Part shown: positions 53,601 to 62,093 of the stretch, piece by piece | Position numbering within the stretch: the first letter of the stretch is position 1 | Layout of the letters: every line of letters starts with the position of its first letter | Virus record (IMG/VR): IMGVR_UViG_3300044713_000194 | Location: 43,637-107,636 of that record | Length of the DNA: 64,000 nucleotides | DNA from: a virus | Direction: 5' to 3' (one strand) | Position numbers and translations under genes: made by a program | The notes under the pieces: model-generated | Told to the model about the DNA's origin: nothing | Database searches by the model: none | The model's input: only the letters and a program-made list of their open reading frames with translations

Positions 53601-56040
53601 CGCCGATAAGTTCTTCGACCTCAGGGGTTGCTTTCCAGAATGTGATGTAGCCGTCGTCCCGGACATCGACCTGGTGTTGATCCCGCAACCAGTCATTCAA
53701 GTAGTCGAGACGCAGCGAATCGTCGGCCCAGGCCTCATTGAATTCCTGCTCGTCCCCGAGGTATTCACGCAGCCACTCCTTGAATTCCTCACCGGCACGG
53801 GGCTCAATCGCCCTCAACGTCGCAGTCTCAGACGGGCTAGGAGCCCATGCCGCCGCCTTTGGCAGTTCCTTTTTCTTGCCAGGCTTCGGCTTGCCGTCCT
53901 TGTTCGTCAGCAACACAGAGCGATACTGCTCAAAGTTGCGCTCCACCCAATCGACCACGGCCTTAAGACGCTCATTCCGGTATACGGGTTTGCCGTGATC
54001 GTCATCTGGAAGGCACCACCCTTCGTCGCAGTCTGTCACGGCGATAATATCGCGGGCATCGTTACCCCAGAATATGACTTGTGGTTCCGAATCACCATAG
54101 TGGTATACCCGGACGCCGGACGCCCGGAAAATAACGCAGTGTTTTCCATACTTGAAGCCACGGCTGCCGTACGTAAAGTTCCTCACATGCTCCGGAAGAA
54201 ACGCAAAATTGTAGCCTCCCCACTCCTTTGCTCTATCCGGAAGGTTGGTTGTTAGACCAAGGCTGGCCATGTCGCTTACGCCAAATCTAAAACCTTCCTT
54301 GGCGATCGCGTCGGCATTGTCGGAAAAGTGTACCAGCCACTGATTCTTTACAACGCCCCTGTAATCCGAGTGCAGGTATAGCGGGGCCTCTGTCGGATCA
54401 TGCTCCATCAACCAGTCGCCGCCCTCCTCCAAGAAGCCAACCAGTAACGCGTCCGGAACGGCTGAGAAGTCGTCGATATACTCGACATCCTCATCGGGCC
54501 AAAGCGTCGGCACCAGGTCCGGATCGTTTTCCTCCACATATTCCTTGAAATGAAAGGGAGCAGTACGAGCGACTTCTTCGCCTTTATCCCGATCGCTCAT
54601 AGTCATATAGTTTTTGAGCCATACGACGTTATTGGGAATGAACGCCACCTTATCCATTGCCGACGTAGGCTCTGAATCAAGATCCCGGACCACTAGCGCT
54701 GGAAATTCCTTCTTGCCAAGAATGTGGAGAGCGCCGAGGCGATGTGCGCCTTCGAGAATATACGGACCCTTCTCGTCGATGACCACGATCAGCGGATTGA
54801 TCTCATTGGATTCACGGATCGCCTGAGCGAGTAGCCCTGTGCGCTCCATGTCGTCCTTGGCATAGAAAAGGTCACTCGGTGCACTGTCGAAAGCGGACAT
54901 CGGCACAACGCGAATCCCCTTCAACACCTCGTACTCATTGAGGCTGCTGCCAATCGAGGATGTGTTCGGAACGTCCTTGCGCACAAAGAGGCCGTCCACC
55001 ACTGGCTTGGCGGGAGGGTAATCTGCCGATGCGGATTTAGTTCTGCCGATACCCTTGGAGTTTACCACCTCGACTTCGCCGCCGTGAACGCTCTTCCATT
55101 GCCGCCAGAAATCTTCCGGGATCGTGCCGTAATGAAGCACCAGTTCGGCAACCTCTTTTCCATCGACCATCTTGCGAGAGCCGCGCGTCGGAATCTCTAC
55201 GACCGCGAGAATACGATTGGAACCGTGGTAACCAATCGGCGTCGTCACGCGGGCAGTGGCATTGACCTTGTCGTTGGTGTTAGCCAACAGACGAAGCGAG
55301 CGGGTAATAGGCTCAACTGCGCCACGAAACCGTGCCTCTGCCTCATTCACAGTCGGAACCGCCTGGTCGAGGGGTTCGACGGGTGGGTAACTGGATTTAT
55401 CTGTGACGGAATCGTACTCCGACATCACCTGATTCCAGCAGCGTGACCAGTTGTAGGTATCATCCTCCGGATTGCGGAAATGCTGGGTCGCCAGGCGGGT
55501 AAGCGCGGGCAGCCACGCCTGATCGGCCAGTTCTTCAAGCCGTTTGCGGAGATCGGCGTGGAGAGCTTTGTCAGAACCCTGAAATTTGTATTCAACACGA
55601 CGCAAGAAGCGATCGATGTAGGCCGTCCGCATCTCCTGAACCGTGTCGTGCCATTTTCCGTGTGTCGCCGCGACGTAATAGCAGCCAACCTGATAAGAGT
55701 TGTCCGACAACCGAGACAACGCTCCGCTCAGGCTTCCGACGATGTCGTCCTCATCCAGGTACATCGTGTTCGGTTGAAGCTCCATGATCACAACTACGAC
55801 GCTTCCGGTGCTCCTGTCACGCGGTGCTCCCTCCGCTGTCAGCAAATTCTTGCTGACATAGATCCCGCCATAGGAAACGCGACTCGGTGTGTGGATGTTG
55901 GTGTCCTTGTCGCTGTCCCAGTTCTTTTTCTTGACCTCCGGAATTAACCCCTGCGCCAAAATCGAACGCAAGTTCTTAAGACTGGACCCGTGATACCAGA
56001 TTGAACGAGGCGCGGCCTGTTTTGTGGAGACTTCTGACAC
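50692..56040 (-). CDS. giant polyvalent protein 2: ADP-ribosyltransferase-like, ParB-like, HAD-like, Nudix, GNAT and papain-like domains
   Basis: About 1,782 residues (GTG at 56040; TTG 6 nt upstream possible). In order: an ART-like unit (IWYHGSSLKNLRSILAQGL, then GGIYVSKN); ParB-like 'GPYILEGAHRLGALHILGKK'; an ART-like WLVHFSDNADAIAKEGFRFG; a third ART-like VFHHTSSGLVPQIKREGLRG; ART-PolyVal 'FKAWFSGSKVVDGQGRP'; HAD-like WIGVDLDDTIAVAL with KVFTARM; Nudix 'GTLGGAIQKDKNPSESAMSE' then LQEETGY, with Ser where the Nudix Arg is usual; GNAT PEYRGSGLGRRL; and a papain-like end (GGCFDFALALKEKF, YPGHVGLK). It is related in domain set to the 13,718-22,987 protein and is probably also packaged and injected. 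Confidence 0.86.
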   Translation of the reverse strand: MSEVSTKQAAPRSIWYHGSSLKNLRSILAQGLIPEVKKKNWDSDKDTNIHTPSRVSYGGIYVSKNLLTAEGAPRDRSTGSVVVVIMELQPNTMYLDEDDIVGSLSGALSRLSDNSYQVGCYYVAATHGKWHDTVQEMRTAYIDRFLRRVEYKFQGSDKALHADLRKRLEELADQAWLPALTRLATQHFRNPEDDTYNWSRCWNQVMSEYDSVTDKSSYPPVEPLDQAVPTVNEAEARFRGAVEPITRSLRLLANTNDKVNATARVTTPIGYHGSNRILAVVEIPTRGSRKMVDGKEVAELVLHYGTIPEDFWRQWKSVHGGEVEVVNSKGIGRTKSASADYPPAKPVVDGLFVRKDVPNTSSIGSSLNEYEVLKGIRVVPMSAFDSAPSDLFYAKDDMERTGLLAQAIRESNEINPLIVVIDEKGPYILEGAHRLGALHILGKKEFPALVVRDLDSEPTSAMDKVAFIPNNVVWLKNYMTMSDRDKGEEVARTAPFHFKEYVEENDPDLVPTLWPDEDVEYIDDFSAVPDALLVGFLEEGGDWLMEHDPTEAPLYLHSDYRGVVKNQWLVHFSDNADAIAKEGFRFGVSDMASLGLTTNLPDRAKEWGGYNFAFLPEHVRNFTYGSRGFKYGKHCVIFRASGVRVYHYGDSEPQVIFWGNDARDIIAVTDCDEGWCLPDDDHGKPVYRNERLKAVVDWVERNFEQYRSVLLTNKDGKPKPGKKKELPKAAAWAPSPSETATLRAIEPRAGEEFKEWLREYLGDEQEFNEAWADDSLRLDYLNDWLRDQHQVDVRDDGYITFWKATPEVEELIGDLPVTVFHHTSSGLVPQIKREGLRGDVRKSNLYQNSGAGVYVTTEVSGPAVEGYRRNSTQRRKGSPVTLEIHTTLRELLPDPDDADIASGAVQFVLPYVAPKDIVFPKTKKRQAAVAEAEVPVQDITETPQFKAWFSGSKVVDGQGRPMVMYHATQTGDIEEFRPFTHFGTQQAANDRHRDLWNFYNDEIKNPARASGSNIMPVYLSVVHPLRLPDLASLDINTGEPIRERDEDDTNIDEDEQYPRGWESTEAIATTLLEREIIDIDQFEECRDNEDALKLLESMGYDGIVYENVVEDPGNDSWIVFRPNQIKSAIGNSGQFDSNSNKITASVEEPQYKPWIGVDLDDTIAVALDDYSDPTKIGEPIMEMVEKVRTALKNGETIKVFTARMADKENAEKIRAAIGDWTEEFVGTRLDATNEKDPGMVEHWDDKARQVEPGTGMFSVADITIVASRETPAIKVADHYDDNGFWVGEGGGASGILPICKSTRRICLAWRSSEVNQGDCFGTLGGAIQKDKNPSESAMSELQEETGYHGSITLHPAFVFSSGSFKYYNFLGEVAEEFELHPEPGFGWETDHIAWVTFEDLEADIKNNPGDYHSGLVALFTNSYELIRRLTVTEDVNGAKQASAPAISVVSKSDIPALLVAGEQSFPQYANLFRSIIIDATGGDFSHSYVAKDQGKVVGGYILTHRSIYNPEVPATAPYRDLRGVEGVALFVIPEYRGSGLGRRLRAIPLDLGADYVWGQQYADLNNLQNWVNFGRRHLFSVDGVHFTVMDLSDEAKARGIDDELVKTAKYEAWMRPWLAGGCFDFALALKEKFREGVFVSTNQSAYPGHVGLKVGEAYYDARGRLTEAEFLDGIVGAEGIFECPLDTVLLNAGLANSEPPYRTQEMARARVAVLRMLRNLKTAGLSKNPALKPDADYREQSNGWALFPDQRDGAYAGSPVDIMVPAATEDELTPEENWVRNV

Positions 56041-56102
56041 CTTCAAAACCTTCCCTACACAGGATTCTAGTATGCGCTAAATATCAGATGACGTTGGTTT
56101 TC

Positions 56103-56717
56103 CTATCGGCGTTTCTTTACGGGCCGGGCCTTTTTGCCCGAGGTTTTCCGTTTCCCCACCTTGATCGCCTCCTCGGTTCCTTCGCTGCTCACGAAATTGA
56201 ACGGTGGCCCCACACTCATTGAGAATTTAGACGCCGCTTCGAGTGCCCTTCTGATTCTGCGCTTTGCCGGAACAGTCACCGACTGTGCATACATAGCCCC
56301 TTTTGCGATTTCATGGCCGGAACCGATGGCATCGTAGCTGTCGCCGACCACTCCGACCTGGTAATCCCCTTCGACTACATAGAGTTTACCCTTATAGCCG
56401 ACGAGAAAGGTTCCGCCCTCTTCCGTGTTGTCTTCGTTCTTTTTTCCAACACCGGCTGTCATCAAGCATTCGCGAACCGCATTGACAAACAAAGTGACCA
56501 TGTACTCGTAGTCATCCATATCACGTGGATGATCGGGCACACGAAGCTGGTAATGCAGCACCTGTCCCATGCGGAACGAGCCGCAGAATCCGATCACAAA
56601 CGGACCGCGCCGGAATACCTTTTGGTCAAGACGAACTTGCTTCGTGTACCCGTCTGATCCCATGGAATCGCCGCCGATAATTACATCGCCGTTCTCAGCC
56701 ACACCGACAATACAGGT
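56103..56717 (-). CDS. Ntn-hydrolase/HslV-like protein
   Basis: A 204-residue protein. AAGGAGG lies 6-7 nt before this GTG, so the upstream extension is rejected. The start reads M-TCIVGVAENGDVIIGGDSMG: a Thr right after Met, a beta hairpin and a conserved Gly-Gly-Asp-Ser are the layout of N-terminal nucleophile hydrolases of the proteasome/HslV type. 'FVIGFCGSFRMGQVLHY' fits the second sheet. The C-terminus is Lys/Arg-rich. It could process virion proteins or other targets. No ATPase partner is adjacent. Confidence 0.65.
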   Translation of the reverse strand, partial: TCIVGVAENGDVIIGGDSMGSDGYTKQVRLDQKVFRRGPFVIGFCGSFRMGQVLHYQLRVPDHPRDMDDYEYMVTLFVNAVRECLMTAGVGKKNEDNTEEGGTFLVGYKGKLYVVEGDYQVGVVGDSYDAIGSGHEIAKGAMYAQSVTVPAKRRIRRALEAASKFSMSVGPPFNFVSSEGTEEAIKVGKRKTSGKKARPVKKRR

Positions 56718-56722
56718 CACCC

Positions 56723-57478
56723 TCAACCTCCTTGAGAAAGCCGTTGATCCGCGCGTAGCACCGCCATCTGCTCGCGGTCGTTCAGGTCTGTCCACTGACG
56801 CCCTGGAGCGATCGCCTGAATCAGAGTCTTGAAGCGAGGTTGCTCCATGTACCGGCGACCGGCCTCCCGCAGTTCACTGACGGTTAAAAATCTGCCCGGT
56901 CCTGAAACTTCCGGTGCGTCATCGAATCCCAACTCGATCGCATCGCGCAGAGTGGTCCGTTTTTTGGTCACGGGATCGGTTACGCACAACACGGCGGCCT
57001 TCCTATGTCGATCGGCCTCCTCCATCACTTGCTGCTCGTTTGCTGTCTGTTCCGCGTCCACCATTTCCGCCAGGCGGGCGACCGGAAGCTCCCAGACATC
57101 ACCAACTCGCGATGCCCACCCATCGGGGTAGTGCATTAGATAGCACACCGTGGCCGCATTTTTGGTGTCGAAACCTAGCATCACCTTGACTTCGTCGAAT
57201 GAGCCGTCCTCCTTCAATTGCTCAATAACGTAGGCGGTTGGGGAGTCCTTATCGGGGCCTATATACACGTCGAGGTCTTCTTTATCGCCCGAGGACCGTG
57301 TATCCGGCACATAGCCGTAGTCGGCACGCATTTTCCTGGCCCAGCGCTCACCCTTGGCGTTACGACCCCTTCGTGTGGAGCCTTTGGGGTGCTCGATCAT
57401 TACCGGAATTCCTTGGAAGCTGGACTCCTCTTCACTCGCGATTTGAAACAGGCGGCCACTCAGCATATCGGTCCTCAT
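56723..57478 (-). CDS. inorganic-pyrophosphatase-like (InPase) polyvalent-type protein
   Basis: A 251-residue protein. 'IPVMIEHPKGSTRRGRNAKG', 'MRADYGYVPDTRSSGDKEDL' and 'DVYIGPDKDSPTAYVIEQ' correspond to the InPase-like domain found in phage polyvalent and head-associated proteins; the Asp/Glu/Lys set of the pyrophosphatase centre is partly visible. The C-terminal 100 residues are helical. Its stop is 5 nt before the Ntn-hydrolase start; the two are co-transcribed. Confidence 0.7.
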   Translation of the reverse strand: MRTDMLSGRLFQIASEEESSFQGIPVMIEHPKGSTRRGRNAKGERWARKMRADYGYVPDTRSSGDKEDLDVYIGPDKDSPTAYVIEQLKEDGSFDEVKVMLGFDTKNAATVCYLMHYPDGWASRVGDVWELPVARLAEMVDAEQTANEQQVMEEADRHRKAAVLCVTDPVTKKRTTLRDAIELGFDDAPEVSGPGRFLTVSELREAGRRYMEQPRFKTLIQAIAPGRQWTDLNDREQMAVLRADQRLSQGG

Positions 57479-57514
57479 AAAAGAGGCCGGTAATTCCAGA
57501 CGCCGTCTAAGCTT

Positions 57515-57529
57515 CAGTATTTCCTCTTA
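57515..57529 (+). promoter_or_regulatory. class 2 promoter-like box
   Basis: CAGTATTTCCTCTTA with ATTCCAG about 17 nt upstream of GTATTT; 66 nt before the metallophosphoesterase start. Confidence 0.45.
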
Positions 57530-57583
57530 AGGCGCTTTGTATTTTTGGCCGGTTTTCCGCAGTTAGTACGCCAACTGGACTTT

Positions 57584-57594
57584 CTATTGCCCTT
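57584..57594 (+). promoter_or_regulatory. class 2-like box abutting a start codon
   Basis: CTATTGCCCTT immediately before the ATG at 57595; no ribosome site in between. Confidence 0.5.
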
Positions 57595-59196
57595 ATGAGC
57601 TTGTTCGTTGGCTCAGATGGAGAGGATTTCTTGAAGAAGAACCGCAAAATCCCATCACCACCCAAATCGAACCCTCAACCACCCAAGACCAATAACGCGC
57701 CGACCCGGGATGAGATCATCGAAGACCTCAAACGGGTTCACGAAGAATTTCCCGAAGCCGCGATTACGCGTAATTTCTACCGCTCTCACGGCAAGTTCGC
57801 CGAAGGCGTTTGGCAGACGTTTTTTGGCCGTTTTTCGGACTTTCGCAAAGCCGCCGGGATGGAGCCAGAACCACCCAAGGCGGCGTACGAAGGGGTTGAT
57901 GTTTCGGACTCGGGGTTGGTTTTCAAGGGCAATTACGTCTACAACGAAAACACCGATACCTACCTTGTGTTCCTCGATCGAGCCGGTAAACGTCTCTCCT
58001 TTGCCGGAGCACAAATGCGGAACATGAAAAACGCCTACTCCAACTGGGACGGCGATCCGCATACAATCAACGAAATGTGTCGGTCTTTTGCGATCCGGAG
58101 GGATTGGTTCCAGGAACTCAAGAGCGTTATGGGCTGGACCCATGATTCCGAGCCTTTCACCGAGGAAGAAGTCCTCGATCGGCCCGAAGAAGACATGGTG
58201 GCTGATGTCTTGCAATCCAAAAAGCAGTCATTGTTCCGCGCAACCGAAAAGGCCAAATGGTTGGAGACGGCTCGCAACGCGGACAAATGGGTCAACTTCG
58301 AGCAGAGCGTTCTCAATCCGCTCATGCTTCACATCGCCGACCACTCCCCTGCATACAAGCCCCCCATGCTAAACATTCGCGCCGCCAACGAGAAAGTCGC
58401 AGTCGTTCTAGCCCCGTTCGATCTGCATTACGGCAAGTTCGGCTGGGCGGATGAGACCGGCGCAAGCTATTCGCGCAAGGAAGCACGCGAGCTTCTGCTG
58501 CATCACACGAATGAGCAGGCTAAGCTGTTCTCGGCCTTCGGACGCCCGGAAAAGATCATCGTGGCATCGGCGTCGGACTACTTCCATGTAGACAACCAGC
58601 AACACACTACAACCAACGGCACCCCTCAAGACGTGGACGGCACACGAGCCCAGATACTGATCGAGGGATGCGAACTGGCCCGCGATCACGCTGAAATGAT
58701 CGCACAGATAGCGCCGGTCGAATGGCTTGGTGTTGCCGGAAATCACGATCAAGACTCGGCACTGACGGTCATGCTTTACCTGAACGCCTGGTACCACAAC
58801 AGCAAGCGTGTCCAGGTGGATGTGTCTCCTGCTTTGCAGCGCTGCACCAGCTACGGTAACTCGGCGCTCGGCTTCTTCCACGGTCACGGCGTCAAGATCG
58901 GTGACCTGCATGCGGTCATGAGTAAAAAATTCCGCGAAATCTGGCGTAAGACCGACCGGCACTACGTCTTCTCCGGCCATCTGCACCACGAGGTGGTGCG
59001 CGAGATCCACGGCATCAAGCACTACCAGGTGTCAAGTCTCGCCGGTGAGGACCGCTATCACGCGAAGAACGGCTACATCACTTCGGATCGCGCTCTCCAG
59101 TCCTACGTTGTCAGCCGGGATCGTGGAGTCATCGCCGAGTTCATTTCGCCGGTCGTTGATTCGAAGGCCGTCACGGGCATCAAGATCACCAAGTGA
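57595..59196 (+). CDS. calcineurin-like metallophosphoesterase with homing-endonuclease-associated repeat
   Basis: A 533-residue protein. Residues about 37-90 (TRDEIIEDLKRVHEEFPEAA, WQTFFGRFSDFRKAAGMEPE) resemble the homing-endonuclease-associated repeat. The C-terminal half is a metallophosphoesterase: LAPFDLHYGKFG (Asp, His), ASASDYFHVDN, VAGNHDQDS (GNHD), FFHGHG and SGHLHHE. Such phage enzymes include phosphatases, exonuclease subunits and end-processing enzymes. A strong bidirectional terminator follows. The N-terminal DNA-binding-like unit suggests a nucleic-acid substrate. Confidence 0.82.
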   Translation: MSLFVGSDGEDFLKKNRKIPSPPKSNPQPPKTNNAPTRDEIIEDLKRVHEEFPEAAITRNFYRSHGKFAEGVWQTFFGRFSDFRKAAGMEPEPPKAAYEGVDVSDSGLVFKGNYVYNENTDTYLVFLDRAGKRLSFAGAQMRNMKNAYSNWDGDPHTINEMCRSFAIRRDWFQELKSVMGWTHDSEPFTEEEVLDRPEEDMVADVLQSKKQSLFRATEKAKWLETARNADKWVNFEQSVLNPLMLHIADHSPAYKPPMLNIRAANEKVAVVLAPFDLHYGKFGWADETGASYSRKEARELLLHHTNEQAKLFSAFGRPEKIIVASASDYFHVDNQQHTTTNGTPQDVDGTRAQILIEGCELARDHAEMIAQIAPVEWLGVAGNHDQDSALTVMLYLNAWYHNSKRVQVDVSPALQRCTSYGNSALGFFHGHGVKIGDLHAVMSKKFREIWRKTDRHYVFSGHLHHEVVREIHGIKHYQVSSLAGEDRYHAKNGYITSDRALQSYVVSRDRGVIAEFISPVVDSKAVTGIKITK

Positions 59197-59213
59197 CTGG
59201 GATGAAACGAAAT

Positions 59214-59241
59214 AAAAGGCCGCCTACGGAGGCGGCCTTTT
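59214..59241. terminator. bidirectional intrinsic terminator
   Basis: AAAAGGCCGCCT-ACGG-AGGCGGCCTTTT between convergent genes, with a T run on the plus side. Confidence 0.85.
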
Positions 59242-59275
59242 ATTTTTTGTGCTGGCTGTGGGCTTATCAGGTACC

Positions 59276-60943
59276 TTACTGGGCAGCGGCAGGGTGCTCT
59301 TCATCGGACAGCGTGGAGTCGTCCGGCTCAGCGGGCTGGGGCAGTTCGATTCCATTTGCTTTTAGAAAGCTCTCCGCCAGTTTTCGGATGTGGTCCTCTT
59401 CGACCTGTAACTTGGATATGAGATCGTCGTTCGGATTGCGAATGCCGTCCAACTGCATTTTCTTGACGCCCACAATGTCACTGATGACCGGGTCCGAGCC
59501 GTACTCGGACAGCAGAAAATACGCCACCACGGGGTGAAGCTGACCATCTCGCGCTATTCGGCCAATGTCTTGTTCATGGACGGCGTATGCCCAGTCGAGT
59601 TCACCAAACACAGCGATCCGGCAGACATGCTGGAGCCCATCAAGCCCAACCCCGGAGCGTAGGCTGATGATCATTACCTGGCTATCGCCTTCGACGAATG
59701 CCTTTTTGGACGCCTCCTTCTGAGTCGGTGATTCGGAGCCCGTGTAAAGGACTGGGTTCAAGTCTTTTAGTTTCTCCAGCCAGATGGTGTAGCATTCGCG
59801 ATGCCAGCCGAAAAGAACGATCTTCTGCTTGCTCTCCTGATGTAGGAGCTTGACGAACTCGGCGACAAACGGGGCCTTGGCAATACCCGTCTGTTGGCGC
59901 ATGCGCATATCAAATTCTCCGCGAGCTTGCATCTTCTGCCCACGGAACTTTTCGGCGTCATCGGCGAGAATGAGTTTGGCCAGTTCGATCGCACGGCCCT
60001 GCATCTTCGAGATGACCTTGGGATCGGCATCAATGTAGTGGGGAACGACTGTGACGGGCGGAAGCTCGCGACCCACCTCAATCGCTGTGCGTCGAAGCAT
60101 AAGCCCCGCCTCGCGCAAATAAAGGCCGAAGCCGACTGGGTCTTCAATTTGCCACTTCCCCTCCCTATTTACACACCACTCGCGCAGAAACTCATCCTCG
60201 GTTCCCAGAGCATCCGGTCTGAGAACATTGATGATGTTGAATATCTCGCTGCCGTAGCCATAGATCGGGGTCGCCGACAGCCCGATCCTAAAGAGAATCT
60301 TCTCGGCCAGGTATCGAGCGGCGGCATATTTGTTCGATTCGGCGCGACGTAATTCGCCGACCTCATCGAATACAAGCGAGCGCATGAGGGGTGCAAGAGT
60401 TTCCGACCACCCGGAGAGCTTGTGATAATTTGCAACGACGACATCCGGAAATCGGCCATCCTTGTTGCGTAGATCGTATGGCGTCCCCTTTTTCAGAATG
60501 TGCACGTTCAGACCGGTGAACCGTTTGATTTCCCCCTCCCATTGCCTAGGAAGATGTGTAAGCGTGGTCACTAAGGAAGGAAGGAGATTGCCGCGCGATA
60601 GACCGCAAATTGCAGAAATCGTCTTGCCCACCCCTACGTCGTCAGCCAGGAGCAACCCCTGCGAGACCATCCACACGTTCGCGGCCATAGTTTGATAGTC
60701 GCGTGGAGGCAGTAGAAGATCGAATGTCTCCGGGGGCGTCAATCCGTCGAGAAGCTTGTTAAGGAGTGTCTCATCGTCCCTGTGCTTGCTTGCAAGGGCC
60801 GAAAGAACATGGGGTTCTTCCACCACCATCGGATACCTGGTGATGAACCATTCAAGATCCCGGCTGTTCTCAGTAGTATCCGACAGCGAGACTTTACCGT
60901 GCTCGCGCACATCGATTTTTCCGAATGCACGCTTGAGCCGCAT
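59276..60943 (-). CDS. SNF2-like superfamily 2 helicase
   Basis: A 555-residue protein. Motif I LLADDVGVGKT near residue 98; Ia TLTHLPRQW; II VFDEVGELR near 192, a DEVG variant of DEAH; III GLSATPIYG; VI 'VHEQDIGRIARDGQ' near 455. The single compact core without large insertions is usual for phage SNF2-type ATPases. Possible roles are DNA remodelling, replication or transcription start. The start codon lies in a perfect 10-bp inverted repeat (60935-60958). Confidence 0.88.
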   Translation of the reverse strand: MRLKRAFGKIDVREHGKVSLSDTTENSRDLEWFITRYPMVVEEPHVLSALASKHRDDETLLNKLLDGLTPPETFDLLLPPRDYQTMAANVWMVSQGLLLADDVGVGKTISAICGLSRGNLLPSLVTTLTHLPRQWEGEIKRFTGLNVHILKKGTPYDLRNKDGRFPDVVVANYHKLSGWSETLAPLMRSLVFDEVGELRRAESNKYAAARYLAEKILFRIGLSATPIYGYGSEIFNIINVLRPDALGTEDEFLREWCVNREGKWQIEDPVGFGLYLREAGLMLRRTAIEVGRELPPVTVVPHYIDADPKVISKMQGRAIELAKLILADDAEKFRGQKMQARGEFDMRMRQQTGIAKAPFVAEFVKLLHQESKQKIVLFGWHRECYTIWLEKLKDLNPVLYTGSESPTQKEASKKAFVEGDSQVMIISLRSGVGLDGLQHVCRIAVFGELDWAYAVHEQDIGRIARDGQLHPVVAYFLLSEYGSDPVISDIVGVKKMQLDGIRNPNDDLISKLQVEEDHIRKLAESFLKANGIELPQPAEPDDSTLSDEEHPAAAQ

Positions 60944-60958
60944 GATGACATGCGGCTC
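60935..60958 (-). promoter_or_regulatory. inverted repeat over the helicase start codon
   Basis: GAGCCGCATG and CATGCGGCTC arms with a 4-nt loop; the 3' arm contains the ATG at 60943. Folding would hide the start. Confidence 0.5.
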
Positions 60959-61032
60959 CGCTTCTATGACCCACTTTTTCTTCTCGGGAAGGTGCCGGAT
61001 TGTGCCGTACGTTCGCAGCGGTAAAGTACCCC

Positions 61033-61048
61033 TTAGAGGTAAATACCG
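61033..61048 (-). promoter_or_regulatory. class 2 promoter-like box
   Basis: CGGTATTTACCTCTAA, about 90 nt upstream of the helicase start. Confidence 0.5.
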
Positions 61049-61065
61049 ATGGCCGGACGCAAATT

Positions 61066-61416
61066 TCAGAAGATGCTATGAAGAAGATGTACAACAAAGA
61101 TCGGCTTTTCGAGAATCGACTCCGGCATTCGATGAATGCTGCGCGTCGTGGCAAGAATCAGGTCTGTGATTCGATCATTGCTGGCGTAGCGCCACAGTTG
61201 GCGCTGAACCGCGTTTGTACCTCCGCCGATCTTGACCTCAATCCCTACGCTTCCACATAAAAAGTCGATGCGGTCTTTGGGGCTCAGACGCACCTCTCTT
61301 TCAAAATGCACATTGTGCAGACGGAGAACCTCTTCGATTTGGTTCTGAAGCGACCGCTCATCCATAAACCGAAACCGCGTCCGATGGATGAGGTTAGCGA
61401 TGGCTCTGGGGTTCAT
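61066..61416 (-). CDS. PD-(D/E)XK nuclease-like protein
   Basis: A 116-residue protein from the ATG at 61416, in a 4-nt ATGA overlap with the preceding gene. 'EREVRLSPKDRIDFLCGSVG' followed by IEVKIGG gives the E...D...E-V-K core of PD-(D/E)XK nucleases, then 'VQRQLWRYASND' as the usual following helix. Probably a Holliday-junction-, restriction- or repair-type nuclease. Confidence 0.7.
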   Translation of the reverse strand: MNPRAIANLIHRTRFRFMDERSLQNQIEEVLRLHNVHFEREVRLSPKDRIDFLCGSVGIEVKIGGGTNAVQRQLWRYASNDRITDLILATTRSIHRMPESILEKPIFVVHLLHSIF

Positions 61417-62093
61417 CGCGGTTTGCTTGAGATGAAGGCAGCCGCCGTAGCCGGTGGAATAACCTGAGGAAAGCAATATGGGTTCCCGGCGTTCGTTGGG
61501 CTACTGGGAGCCGTCCCGACGTGCACGTTTAAAGGCTCTCCGGTCTCGGTCTCGGTCACAACGCCCCCGACTTTGTCACCGAAACTGATATAGTAAGGTT
61601 CCGGAAGCTTGGCGATCCCGACTGAGGATGGAGTCAAGATCGACTGAGAGGCCATCGAGGCCTGCTTCTCCAGATTGGCCAGCTTTTCGCGCGAGATGAG
61701 GACATCGCCGTCCGGAGACTTGCCGAGGAACGCGAATATGTCATTGGGGATGAATTCATCCGGAGAGTGACCGTAATTATCCGCGCCGGACACCTCGGCC
61801 AGAGCGTTGTACGCGACGATCAAACCCCTGGTCCGGCTAAGCAAATCGTCGAGGCTCTCGCGATCCCACCTCAACCGGGCAACACGAGCCTCAACGGTCT
61901 CCAAGTTGGCGTCGATTTCAGCCCCCAAGTCCTTCCGCGCCTCAACACGAGGATCGGCGAGCTTTGATGGTCCGGCTGTTTGGCCCGCAGAACCCCGACT
62001 TTTTGAGTTGTTCCGGTCAATGTTCGCCGATTTGGCGGTGACCATGCCAGAGTGCTTCTGAGTATGCTTACGGTTTCCTTTGGAATTCGACAT
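61413..62093 (-). CDS. hypothetical coiled-coil protein
   Basis: A 226-residue protein: basic, Ser/Asn-rich N-terminus (residues 1-50), coiled-coil-like middle (EIDANLETVEARVARLRWDR) and a Pro-rich C-terminus. No recognised family. Co-translated with the nuclease. Confidence 0.5.
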   Translation of the reverse strand: MSNSKGNRKHTQKHSGMVTAKSANIDRNNSKSRGSAGQTAGPSKLADPRVEARKDLGAEIDANLETVEARVARLRWDRESLDDLLSRTRGLIVAYNALAEVSGADNYGHSPDEFIPNDIFAFLGKSPDGDVLISREKLANLEKQASMASQSILTPSSVGIAKLPEPYYISFGDKVGGVVTETETGEPLNVHVGTAPSSPTNAGNPYCFPQVIPPATAAAFISSKPR

